A stretch of 64,000 nucleotides of DNA from Sipunculus nudus (Eukaryota; Annelida; Sipuncula; Golfingiida; Sipunculidae): assembly GCA_026874595.1 (NCBI GenBank), contig CM049318.1:4029741-4093740 (forward strand), in the 5' to 3' direction. The translations under genes were made by a program, and so were the position numbers. Positions 23,501 to 33,447 of this stretch are shown here, one piece after another. The notes under the pieces are model-generated. The model searched no databases. It worked only from the letters and a program-made list of their open reading frames with translations, and was not told the DNA's origin. Positions within the stretch are counted from its first letter, which is position 1, and every line of letters starts with the position of its first letter.

Positions 23501-26500
23501 AATTTTCAATCTTCTTTATTCAAAACATAAATTTATTGAGGTACATCATTGTATAGTATTTCCAGGGGCGGATACAAAGTCTTAGCAAGGTCCGGGGGGG
23601 GGGGGCTCAATGCAGACAACACTGCGGCAAGGGTACATAATGTGTCGGGTCGATAGTAGACTTTTTACGTAATCGTAAGACGTATTATCGGGCAGTGCTT
23701 TTCTGTGTTAAGCGCATACTACTCGCATTTCCATATTTTTGGTCGAAAAGGAAGGGGTGCGCCCCGTACAGATCCGTCCTTAATTTCAGTCAACATATGC
23801 TTATGATTAAACCTTAGGCGTATTAGAATAAACTGCTGTTTAATGTTACCACATGTATCGTCATTCGATCTTGCTTGCAGTAATCCTTTGAAAGTCGCCG
23901 CCGGGAAACTAAAAACAATCTAATACGTCTCCCATCTATTCAGTTTAATTTTAATGATACGTGTTTGTGACGAAGTTCAAATTTTAAAAAAAATTTAAAT
24001 CATATAAGCAAAATTTTAAATAATGAACCATTAGATATAGGTTGTGACTTGAATATTTAATTACGTATGAGTCCGATTCTGAAGGTCCCGGATTTCAACT
24101 AAAAAAAAACCCTCAGATTTAGAAATATCCATGATTTCAACTGCCATAAAGCCTCAGATTTAAAAAAAATCATGTTTTACTATCAAGTTTTAACTTGAAA
24201 TTGGTAATTTCTAGCATATTCCAGCCCCATCCTTAGAATCCCTCAAATAGGTAAGTTTTTTTTTATACAAACACACCATTATACCAGTTTACCTGCCATT
24301 CACCTTTACTCTAAATATTTCATTGTTCCTGCTAATATGTGTGCTATTTGTTAACTAGTCGATGTTGAATAAAAAAAAAAATTGTGAACAGTTTCCTACA
24401 AGGTGGGTCTCCTCGGGCCACACTCAACATGACCGGCCTGCTGGACTGTAATAGATATAAGCCGTTCTGGGTATCTTGGCGGGGTCGGACCATTAACTTT
24501 GGGAAGGGGTTCGTGTACAACGAGCAAGAACTCCTGCAGTGGAGGATACGTGGGAGGAGGCGACCAATCAGGAGCCTGGGATTTTCCACGTTTGAAGGTG
24601 CTAAGGGAAGCTGGCGATTCCAGGAAAACACAGGTAAACTAAAGCAATATCCAGGAAAACACAATACTTAAAGCAAAACCCAGGAAAACACAGGTAAACT
24701 TAAAGCAGTTTCCAGGTAACCACAAGTAAACTTAAAGCAGTGGCGTTGATTAACTTGAAATTATATTTAAAAAAATTTAAAATGAATGGCAGTTGTGTTA
24801 AGAGTGTCGGATGAGAGATATTCTAGAAAACACAACGATATGAAAGATTACTGGTACACTGTAGCACGACCACTTCTGGAAGGTCCTGCAGGTGATCCTT
24901 TTATACAGGTGTCAATGTAAGTACAAGCAGGAAACAACAGTTTCGGACTTGGTTTACACATGTACACATGTACATGTATAGTAGATCAGGGGGTACACCT
25001 GTTACATCTTATCATTTTGACTTGGTCGCAGGATAAACCTGTGAACGCATAATTCTGACTTCCCTCCAATGGGGAAGACATATAGTGTTTGGTCTGTGCT
25101 AATTCTTGTGAACGACACTTTTTTCCCCACCAAAATCTCACTAAAAGGATATTTGTGAACCAGACAACTTTTGAAGTACTCCATATATTTTCGCTCAAAT
25201 TTAGAGATGGGGACACATAAGGAGGGGAGACATATATCTTATGTAATCAGAAAACGAACTCATCCTAGTTTTTTTATGGGTTTGACTTTTGATTCCAGAG
25301 CCTGCCTTTGTGTTTCACACGCCCAGTGACCCAGATTTCAACAGAACCTTCGTCGTCGTGCCAAGAGAGACGTATTTCCGATTCCAGTTAAAAACATGTA
25401 CATCTGGTGTTCTCTACATATCGCCTCATCGTGCAAGTACCTAATTATACGTTGAAGTTGAAGATATTGGTTGGTTGGTTCGTTTGTCTGTTAGAAAAAA
25501 TCATGAACATAATCTTATAAAATTTGCAGTGGACCATGGGAGATCCCAAGTTGCAACCCTTTAATTCTGGAGGAAATATGAATTATCATCGTCTGTTTAT
25601 TAGTTTTTATTCAAAAGCCTCTATTACATTATGACACAGGACGATACCATTGTCCCCACAGGTAAGCCGCCTATTGATAGGAATTAGGGCCAGCGCTTGC
25701 TCTGTCATTCACCTGGATAACCTCGATTTATTAATATAGTTTGGCAAAGTCATTATATGATGTTATTTAGCATCATTTTCTCCTCTAAAGGAATGTTCTT
25801 CACCTTGTATCTTGCCCTTTACAAGCATGTCCCCAACGAAGTATGTGACTGATTTTCAAGTCATGCGAGGCGCAGCCAATGACGACGATTACAAACGAGA
25901 TAGGAACAGCACCGTTCTTTGTACATTGACATAGATTTTTTTCTTTATTTCCTCAGGCGAGCCCTATAGTTAACCTGTTTGTTCACAGCTATATCCCTGC
26001 AACAGAACGGTTATTCATTGCAGTGCAGTTTACTGATGAATGGGGTACGACCCAAAGTAGGCCCTCTCAGTCCAATAAAGAACTGGGTCGTGTATTCATG
26101 GCTAGAATGATCTGATCGGAGTTCATTCATAGATATACAATATATTTTACTGATCCGATATCGTCCTTGCGCGGAGAGTTGGTACTGGAGTTCACTGCGC
26201 AAATGCAGAGATGGCTCAGACATCCGGTAAAAAACATATCCCGGGACAACCGCAATTTGTATGAAAGTTGGTAGTAAAATATAGAAATATAGAGGATTGG
26301 AGGGATTATTGGCTCAGAAAGTGTGTGCATGTAAGTTTGATAAGAAAACGACCAATTGCCATATTGATAGGCCTACTCTATTTTCATGCAGGCTCCCTTG
26401 CGGCGTGACGTCATCTTCATAGGCCTGGGGTTTGATCAGAACAAGAAGTACACCATCAGCATAAACGACGTGACACAAGCTGAGGGCACTCTCGAAGGCC

Positions 26501-26699
26501 ACCTCGATTGTGAGAGATTCATGTCTTATTGGATAAGTAAGTTCAATTTGTATTTTATACATTTTATTGTATAATTTGTTTAATATATGCTTGTATGAAC
26601 ATAATAAATTAATGCATGTTTTACATTATTTAAGCATACTTAATTCTTCTAGTTCTTTTCCAGGGTCGGCGAATATTGTTTTATGAAACAAACATATAT

Positions 26700-26740
<41 letters not shown>

Positions 26741-29700
26741 TATTATATTTATATACATTTAATAAGTCATGTATGATATATTACAAACACGTACATATAT
26801 TATAAATATATATTATTATTAAGTTGTATATTTTTACAAACTGGTACTTTGTATTTTACAAATTGCACTAGTGGTAGTCATGAGAAAACTAAGGATTTAG
26901 GATTTTACCAAGTTAATTTACATTAATAAGATTAATAATAAATAAACGGACTAACTGAAAACTAGCTCAGATTGTGAATGTAAGTGTCATGGCGCTTTAT
27001 ACTTAATTAAAATTTTCCTTTTTTCACTTGAATTTGTTGTATAAATAGCTTGGGAGGGTGGTTTGATCAGAGTCGGTGTAGGAGGATCCATAGAACAAGA
27101 TCCAATCGTCCAGTGGCAGTCTCCGTATCGGGTCATCTTCTCCGTCGGTTTCCGGAGTCCGGAATCAATAGCTCACTGGAGAATCAGAGCCAATCAAGGT
27201 GTGAACATGTGGTGGGCGTGACTACACATGTGGTGGGCGTGACTGTTCATGTGATGGGCATGTTTGTATATGTGGTGTACGTGTCTGTATATTTGGCGGA
27301 CGTGTCTGTACATGTGGCGGGCGTGTCTGTATAAGTGGCGGACATGTCTGTATATGTGGGCGGCGTGTCTGTATATGTGGGCGGCGTGTCTGTACATGTG
27401 GCGGACGTGTCTGTATATGTGGTGTACGTGTATGTATATGTGGCGGGCGTGTCTGTACATGTGGTGGGCGTGTATGTACATTTGTGTGTGTGGGGGGGGC
27501 GGGGGGGGGGGGGGGCGGGCGGCGTTTCTGTTTATGTAGTGTACGTGTCTGTATGTGTGGCGGGCGTTTCTTTACATATGGCGGGCGTGTCTGTATATGT
27601 GACGGGTATGTTTATGTGGCGGGCATGGTTGTACATGTGGCGGTTTTGTCTGTTTATATGGGGGCGTGTCTGATTATGTGGGGGACGTGTCTGATTATAT
27701 GTGTGTGTGTGTGGGGGGGGGGGGGGTTGTCTGTACATATTTGCGGCGTGTCTGTACATATGAGCGGCGTGTCTGTACATGTGGGCGGTTTGTCTGTATA
27801 CGTGACGGGCGTGTCTTTACATGTGTTGGGCGTGTCTGTACGTGTGGCGGGCGTGTCTGTATATATGTGGTGTACGTGTCTGTATATGCGGTTGGCACGT
27901 CTGTACATAATGTGGACGTGCCTATACGCATAGTTCGCGTGTCTTAAAGAATAGGGGTGTACCGACATCTCACACAAGAGTTTGTGGTTGCCTATTTTAT
28001 TTGACATAATTTCAATTTTGGCATATATAGGCAATGTATATTTGACAGTCCACACAAAAATTACCTTCCTTCTTACTCAACACCAATTACGTCTGTTTGA
28101 GCTCAAGTGAAATGACAAAGCTAACTGCGATATCCCGTTTCACATAAAATAATACTGATATGTATAAAATGTTTTCATTTTCATTTTAAAATTATGTAAT
28201 TTCTTTCCACCTTATAGTTGACAATGCCCGTGTGATGACAGACCCGTCCACGTTCAACACCCATCCACACGCGATGGTGTGGGTTGATCAACAATTAATT
28301 AAAGTATTCACTATCCGTGGTTGTTCCTCCGCTTCAATCGCCCTTCTTAACTCCCACGCCTGGGTAGACAACCGGGCCATGGAAGTGACCATCGGCGCAG
28401 ACAACAACCAGAAAGTGGTGATCGCCCAGGCTAAAGATGGCGGAGACGTGGTGTACGAGGTTGACGCTCCAAACCTCCTACAATGCAGGGACACTAGCAC
28501 TTTCTGGGTCTCGTGGTATCGTTATAACATCGCTGTCGGCCGCGGCTGGAGATACGGACAGGACACTCTTCTGTCCATCCCCATGATCGGGAGGTACGCC
28601 GTCCAGGCCCTGAGAGTCAGAGGAGCCAGCGATACACTCGTCTGGAGATTCAGAGGAGATTCTAGTAAGTTGATTGCCGGTTCTATTGGTACAATGTAAC
28701 CTATCACTGTTCCATACCTTTCTACACCTTGCTTATAGTTATATAATACTACAGTATATTATTTTAATATATGTAAACATTTGTTCTTATTTATAAACAG
28801 AAACACTGGGTCAATAAAAAATATAAACAAAATTGTCTCAAAATGTAATACATATCTTAGCCTGGCAGAGCTTTTTTTATAGATGAACCCATCAAACTCC
28901 TGAACAGAAATGAATTATTTAAACATTAGGGTATTTTTTATTATTATTATTTAGTGTGCACAGTGCGCATATATTTAATGTTGGACATTTTTATTTTATT
29001 CCAATTTTGTTTTAATGAACGTCAAAGATAAAATCGTGAACAAAAAAAAAACGATTTAATGATGAACTTTTTGTGTCCATTACTTTCCTTTATTTCCATT
29101 AAATCCTTTTTATTTTAAATCCTTAACCTAAGAAAAACATGTTTTTACAGGTTATATGCTTTTTAAGACTCGATCATTTCTGATTTTTTCGCTCTAATTA
29201 ATGCTTCAGCTGATTACGTCATGAGAAATACGTCAGGAGATGGAAGTTATGAATGGATGAGACCACATTCCGCCCGGAAGTGGATTAACTTTGGCATCCT
29301 GGGCTGTTCGTCCGTCGCTGTGGCGTTATCGGCTCAATACAGCTTGGAAGCCTCAATGGCGTATGAGATCGGTAAGGAAAGGCGTTTGTTGGATAACTCA
29401 TTTTTGCTCTTCGAGTAGAAAGGGCGTTTGACAGTTGATAAGGGCTTCACATCCGGGAAAGTTATGATGTCATAACTCTATTTTATACCTTATGTTTTAT
29501 TGGGAAAATTTAGTAGCAAGATAAAGTATTAATCCGTTAAGGCGAAAAACGATAACATAATATTTACCACTGATACTGAATTTTGTGCCAAATAGATTGA
29601 CGATCAGGAAAGAAGGAGACAGATACGTCTTCATGTTCAAAAAAAATATTTTGTATCCAACAGGATTAGACTGGGGCCTGAATGCTCTAAGTTATATAAA

Positions 29701-32356
29701 GAAAGACGGGGAGATAATGGTGCAGAGGAACAATCTATGGACAGGCTTAGATTGTTCCAAGCCTCGGCGGTACTGGATGACTTGGGATAGCGGAGTCATC
29801 ATCCTGGGCAGAGGAAATGTACCAGGTTTTACAACGCTGATCACGTGGACGGACCCCCAACCACGTGACATCCGGTCTATCGGTATCACTTCCGGTGAGG
29901 GCAAGAGGGCAGAATGGCGATTCAGATCGGATGACCGTAAGTATCCAATTATTCTAAACAATTCATATTGAGGAGAGCAACCGGCTAGCTTTAAACGGAG
30001 TATGTTTATTTCATATTCGAACACACATAACGTAAATTGACATTGTGCAAAAAAGACGTTCGTTATTAAATATACTACACCGGAGAGGATACTATATAGT
30101 ATTATTAAAAATAGTTCTTTATTCAATGACTGTTTGTAAATCACTACTTTTAAATGACTTTGTTCGTTTGACAATAAAATTATATAAATTTTCTCTAGAC
30201 GCCTCTATTACAAGACTGAGGTAGGGAGAGTTTTCATTATTAAAAAGTAGATTTTTTTTTAAATATATATTACAGCAATAAGATAATTGTTTTTTTTTTG
30301 CCCTATTTCATGGACCTGTTCGATAATGAGGACAGACTTTCTCTGGTCCTCCCGTTTTCCGTTTTTCAGAGTCGGCGATACTGCTCGTTAAAGGGGCCTA
30401 TTTCGATATCTGAAGATAACTAAAGATAATCACCTGGAGCTTTTAGAAAAAAAAATAGATAAAACGCCGATCCTACCATATACAGGCTATTCGTTTTGTT
30501 TATATTCATATGTTAATAATATGTGGGGGGACGTTAAAATAATTTAAATTCATTCAGCAAGGACACCTGACGGCAGATCAGATGACCCAGAGTTAAGCAG
30601 AGATCGTTTTGCAACTAGCGACACTCCAGTCTCCGCACATATGCCTGATGTTACATTTTTTTTTGTCTGTCGACATGGCTGTATTTACTACCACAAGTTC
30701 ATACATGAATCACAGAGGCGTTTTATAAATTATTCCTAACAGAAATTACCCAAAGTGCATTAATATGATGCAGAGTAAGCTTACATAAATCCAATAGAAA
30801 AGTTAGGTGAGATGCTGGCCTTCTAAACTGACCATCGATTAAACGAAAGAAAAATTTCCATAAGTTCCTAACAAATGTCTCTTACACTTTACACAATGAT
30901 TTATAACGAAAGATAAGAATAATGCTAGGTTCACGAAAGTGCATGTGGACCCGATTTGATTATATCCATATGACACATTGTGTGTAAATATTTCGTCGAG
31001 AAAGAAACGTATCAGTTAAGTTAGGCTTGGTCGGTATAAAATGTAGATTACTTTGCATGGTTATATTCTCATACAAGGATCGCCGGCCGGACGGAGATGA
31101 CAGTCTACGCTCCGTATATACTGAACTGTAACGATGAAAGAGACATCTGGATCAGCTGGGGGAACGCTGTCATCATGGTCGGCAAAGGTCTCCAAGTCGG
31201 CCGCCGGGCTTTCATAACATTCAACGTAATGTCTATATAATTAACCAGTTTATAATTCAGATGACCTCTTCTGTTGAATATTTTAGGCAGACAGGACAGG
31301 ATACACAAAAGCAAATGTTTCAGGCAATGAATACAGTCATACCTTCATCAGCACAGAGATTCATATATTTCAAAATAGCTACGTCTGTCAATTTCAAATA
31401 ATCACGTGATTGGCTGTGTCTACACTAATTCTGCTATATTCTAAATGCTTAATTTGGAGTGTGTAATGCCTTGTAAAGCTAGATACAAATCTGCCTCCGA
31501 TAGCATATTATTATACCTTAATATTAATATGTCCTTGAATTTTTGAACATTGAAGCATCCCTGGTCTGTCTCCGGTATCCATATTGTAATTATTGCAGTC
31601 GGAATTCACAGACGATGTTGGTCTAGCAGCGTACGGCATCTGTTCATTAGAAAATAACCGACATTTAAAATTACATGTAAACGATGAAGTCTGTTTAATT
31701 AGGACACATTTATGGCCAGGTTTAAAGCAACATAAGTTTTGTTTCCAATGCATAACATTTGTCAGATATCAGCCTTTATCTAAAAAAAGTTGGTGCTTTG
31801 CCTCTACTAGTACACGACTGTTCCTTTAAAAAATATATGACAAAGCAAGCATATATATTAATATATTTCCCCGTTAACAGGACTTGAATCCTATTGTGGT
31901 GCATGCCATTGGTTTTGCTTCAAATGATGACCGACCTGCACGAGTGCGCATGCTCCACGATGAAGGTTGGTAGAACGCAAAAACAAATTAATACCTAATA
32001 TCTTATAGCGAAAGCAAGTTTTCCTTCGAGTAAAATGCTTGATCTGTTTTAACATATTATGTATGCAAGTGTTGTTGTCATTAAGACACGACGTTTTATC
32101 TTTATTTACAGTTGACTTTGCCGCAGTTGAGACCCCTTTTCGGTCACCGGGATCTGACTTAAATAGAGGACAGATCGCTGGAGTTGTGATTGGGCTGTTG
32201 TTGATGCTCACGGTTTTCTGTGGTGCGATCTATGTGATATACCGACCGCCAGAACGGATTGCAAAAGTGTTATATCCAAATATGTCACAAACAACAATAC
32301 CTGCTGTTAGCGCTACTTCTGTCGCCTTCAGCTCTCCTTTGTCTGGCGATAAATGA
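19765..32356 (+). CDS. Gene A: multi-domain Methyltransf_FA membrane protein (incomplete)
   Basis: Thirteen exons match gene B in order, phase and mostly exact length: 19765–19943, 21895–22216, 23281–23488, 24392–24633, 25299–25432, 26392–26536, 27049–27198, 28218–28664, 29210–29371, 29664–29936, 31078–31225, 31881–31965 and 32112–32356. They encode five full Methyltransf_FA-type domains, each with an early Cys (such as VKAC, LKTC) and a late C–x(5–8)–[FY]W motif, then most of a sixth domain, a transmembrane helix and a short tail. The counterpart of gene B exon 12 is missing between 29937 and 31077. Exon 11 (ends phase 1) cannot be joined in frame to exon 13 (starts phase 2), but it can be joined to exon 15, giving a five-domain protein of about 850 residues if a signal exon exists. 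That exon was not found. The exons contain no internal stops, so the gene may be functional, recently damaged, or mis-assembled. The enzyme-like domain name should not be read as an activity. Confidence 0.8.
20477..20535. repeat. (AT)n microsatellite, gene A intron 2
   Basis: About 58 bp of alternating AT. Comparable runs are at 18849–18889, 26703–26737 (gene A intron 7), 34804–34859, 43640–43686 (gene B intron 1) and 48402–48468 (gene B intron 8). Confidence 0.95.
20816..21540. other. GC-rich island in gene A intron 2
   Basis: About 0.7 kb of intron 2 is much richer in G+C and CpG than its surroundings, with recurring GGCGA and GCGATC motifs. A 150-codon + frame (21087–21539) and opposing frames run through it but have no family resemblance. 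It is most easily read as an inserted repeat of unknown type. Confidence 0.5.
21895..22216 (+). CDS. Gene A exon 3 (domain 1, second half)
   Basis: 322 nt, phase 0 in (TATAATTTCAG) and phase 1 out (CAAG|GTATTA), identical in length to gene B exon 3. It encodes VYIGGWRNSRSAIRIFP, then CHEMRTFWLSW and VGRGPMYGQQ, the most conserved stretch between A and B. Confidence 0.9.
22217..23280. other. Gene A intron 3
   Basis: No exon is seen. At about 22920–22940 the sequence GGGCCCCTTTAA is the inverted head motif of the TTAAAGGGGCC repeats found at 30388, 35571 and 49352. Confidence 0.4.
23281..23488 (+). CDS. Gene A exon 4 (domain 2, first half)
   Basis: 208 nt, phase 1 in (ATATTTATAG) and phase 2 out (GT|GTGAGT). 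It is nine bases (three codons) longer than gene B exon 4. It contains FFEVKACHSANIAMSP and AYEVVIGGWGNTRSVI, diagnostic of this domain. Confidence 0.9.
23563..23782. mobile_element. MITE in gene A intron 4, duplication ATTTC
   Basis: Starts CAGGGGCGGATAC and ends CAGATCCGTCCTTA, an imperfect inverted pair. It is flanked by the exact 5-bp direct repeat ATTTC (23558–23562 and 23783–23787). It carries a short poly-G run. Same family as 16535–16857. Confidence 0.75.
24392..24633 (+). CDS. Gene A exon 5 (domain 2, second half)
   Basis: 242 nt, phase 2 in after TTGTGAACAG and phase 1 out at ACACAG|GTAAAC. It encodes GLLDCNRYKPFWVSW and INFGKGF, then PIRSLGFSTFEGAKGSWRF. The exon end and its donor are tandemly duplicated just downstream (24620–24740). 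Confidence 0.88.
24620..24740. repeat. Tandem duplication across the exon 5 donor
   Basis: Four degenerate copies of a 29–32 bp unit, CCAGGAAAACACAGGTAAAC then TTAAAGCAG, start at 24620, 24651, 24680 and 24712. Copy 1 includes the real exon 5 end and splice donor. Copy 3 recreates an identical donor at 24694. Its use would add 60 nt in frame but introduce a TAA. Confidence 0.85.
25299..25432 (+). CDS. Gene A exon 6 (domain 3, part 1), GC donor
   Basis: 134 nt, phase 1 in (TTTGATTCCAG) and phase 0 out. Homology and exact length match to gene B exon 6 place the end at CGT|GCAAGT, a GC–AG type donor. It encodes FNRTFVVVPRETYFRFQLKT then CTSGVLYISP. Confidence 0.82.
26392..26536 (+). CDS. Gene A exon 7 (domain 3, part 2)
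   Basis: 145 nt, phase 0 in (TTTTCATGCAG) and phase 1 out (ATAA|GTAAGT), identical in length to gene B exon 7. It encodes DVIFIGLGFDQNKKYTISI and LDCERFMSYWI, with the second domain cysteine. Confidence 0.9.
27049..27198 (+). CDS. Gene A exon 8 (domain 3, part 3)
   Basis: 150 nt, phase 1 in (ATAAATAG) and phase 1 out (CAAG|GTGTGA). The first residues complete the W–x–W motif split by the intron. It contains GGLIRVGVGGSIEQDP and VIFSVGFRSPES. Confidence 0.9.
27204..27935. repeat. 21-bp minisatellite in gene A intron 8
   Basis: Roughly 34 degenerate copies of a 21-bp unit (GTGGCGGGCGTGTCTGTACAT-like) start six bases after exon 8 and are broken by poly-G tracts near 27490–27520 and 27712–27727. 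Long frames in several phases with a seven-residue period come from this repeat and are not genes. Confidence 0.93.
28218..28664 (+). CDS. Gene A exon 9 (whole domain 4)
   Basis: 447 nt, phase 1 in (CTTATAG) and phase 1 out (TCTA|GTAAGT). An entire domain lies in one exon: VFTIRGCSSASIALLNSHAW, then MEVTIGADNNQKVVI, then LLQCRDTSTFWVSW and VGRGWRYGQD. This is the least interrupted domain and the best probe for the family. Confidence 0.92.
29210..29371 (+). CDS. Gene A exon 10 (domain 5, first half)
   Basis: 162 nt, phase 1 in (AATGCTTCAG) and phase 1 out (ATCG|GTAAGG), the same length as gene B exon 10. It encodes YEWMRPHSARKWINFGILGC and SSVAVALSAQ. Confidence 0.9.
29664..29936 (+). CDS. 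Gene A exon 11 (domain 5, second half)
   Basis: 273 nt, phase 1 in (TTTGTATCCAACAG) and phase 1 out (GACC|GTAAGT). The acceptor was chosen because it matches gene B exactly; the longer upstream frame from 29585 is intronic. It encodes GLDWGLNALSYIKKDG, LDCSKPRRYWMTW, LGRGNVPGF and DIRSIGITSGE. Confidence 0.9.
30388..30710. mobile_element. TTAAAGGGGCC repeat, copy in gene A intron
   Basis: Starts TTAAAGGGGCCTATTTCG and shares CTAAAGATAATCA, CGCACATATGC and CTGT-TTTACTA blocks in the same order with 35571–35860. A shorter head recurs at 49352. It lies where gene B has exon 12. The class is unknown and no terminal structure is clear. Confidence 0.6.
31078..31225 (+). CDS. Gene A exon 13 (domain 6, part 2)
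   Basis: 148 nt, phase 2 in (CTCATACAAG) and phase 0 out (AAC|GTAATG), the same length as gene B exon 13. It encodes LNCNDERDIWISWGNAVIMV and GKGLQVGRR. The frame is open, but the expected upstream partner exon 12 is missing. Confidence 0.82.
31881..31965 (+). CDS. Gene A exon 14 (domain 6, part 3)
   Basis: 85 nt, phase 0 in (CCGTTAACAG) and phase 1 out (GAAG|GTTGGT). It encodes VVHAIGFASNDDRPARVRML then HDE. The last 25 nt are identical to gene B exon 14. Confidence 0.85.
32112..32356 (+). CDS. Gene A exon 15 (transmembrane segment and tail)
   Basis: 245 nt including the TGA, phase 1 in (TTTATTTACAG). A short Pro-rich stalk leads to a hydrophobic helix, IAGVVIGLLLMLTVFCGAIY, then an approximately 40-residue Ser/Thr-rich cytoplasmic tail ending SSPLSGDK. 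The tail differs from the basic tail of gene B. Confidence 0.88.
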
Positions 32357-32458
32357 CCAAACAGGCCTTTTCTTTAAAGTGTAGACTCTTTTTATTCATA
32401 TCATACATTTATGTGTATTTTTTAAACTGATCATCCTGTGAAGTTGAAGAACTATCAT

Positions 32459-32886
32459 ATTAAATTAATAATAGTTGTTTTTTTTTCTGATTATAACTTT
32501 TCGGCTATTTGTTCAATATATTTAGATGTTTACTTTTTTTCTGTCGTGACGTATCTAAAGGTATGTCATGTGAGGAAAAACGATGAACATATATCTATAT
32601 CCGCACATATGTCGCACAGACTAATCGGTCACATGTAAATATGATAAACTCGGGGGTACTTCGCATATTGAATTTATGATTGTCATGGGACGTGTGTGTG
32701 TTCATATTCTCCCAAGAAGCTTTCAGAGCGTTCTCATCGACCTTTATTTGTAGCAGTATCTTTGTTGTTGTTTGTATTTCGGGTCAGCCTAAGAACATAA
32801 TGCCGTAAGTAATTAATAATACTCCTTTGTACCTTAGCGAGAGATTCCAGAGTAAGGATATACCGCCGATCTCTTTTAAAAATAAA
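32459..32886 (+). promoter_or_regulatory. Candidate poly(A) signals of gene A
   Basis: ATTAAA at 32459–32464 and AATAAA at 32881–32886 are the candidate signals noted downstream of the gene A stop. Which one is used cannot be told from the sequence. Confidence 0.35.
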
Positions 32887-33253
32887 TGAACATTACAGTT
32901 TTCAACAATGGCTTGTCTTCTTTGTCACAAGATGTGTGAGGATAGATCGAAAAGAGTTAACATTTAGAAGGCGATACTCATTGGTAATGCACAGGTGCTT
33001 CATTGATCCAAGCTGATCGAGACATCTGTAGCTGAATTATATTAAAAATTCTTGCAATTCCGTGAAATTTTCAGCTAGTAAACCTCTTTGTATCATCGTG
33101 CCGGCATGTTTCAGGGGTCCTTTTTTGCATCAACTCCCATGTTTTTATCAGCGTGTCCGTTTGTGTTGGCGTGCCGGTTAGAGTAAGCGTATATGTTTGT
33201 ATCAGCGTGAATTTTTGTGTGAGGCTGTATTTTTGTATTGCCTGTTTGTCGGC
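32887..33253. other. Intergenic DNA after gene A
   Basis: No gene seen. A GTGTTGGCGTG/GTATCAGCGTG-like short repeat occupies about 33150–33215. Confidence 0.4.
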
Positions 33254-33259
33254 CTAGGG

Positions 33260-33441
33260 TACGGAGCCCGGGAGACGATATGGTCAAAATATTCATTAAT
33301 CCGTTCGCACGGATTAGTAATCCGTTTAACGGATTAGTTATACGTCTGCCTATAGGTCTGCCATCTTGGATAGACTCAGTTTAGTAATCAGTGCGCACGG
33401 ATTAATAAATATTTTGACTATGTCGCCACCCAAACTCCGTA
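33260..33441. mobile_element. Palindromic MITE, 6-bp duplication CTAGGG
   Basis: The left end TACGGAGCCCGGGAGACGA and right end AACTCCGTA are inverted, and inner ATATTTATTAATCCG-type sequence is repeated in inverted form. It is flanked by the direct repeat CTAGGG (33254–33259 and 33442–33447). A longer relative sits at 34705–35235. Confidence 0.78.
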
Positions 33442-33447
33442 CTAGGG

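Noticed and set aside
27050-28055. Long Cys/Trp/Val-rich frames with seven-residue periodicity
   Set aside because: They are products of the 21-bp minisatellite and occur in several overlapping phases on both strands.
29585-29663. Gene A exon 11 starting at the upstream ATG of the open frame
   Set aside because: Phase and length agree with gene B only if the exon starts at 29664 after CCAACAG; the upstream part is intronic.
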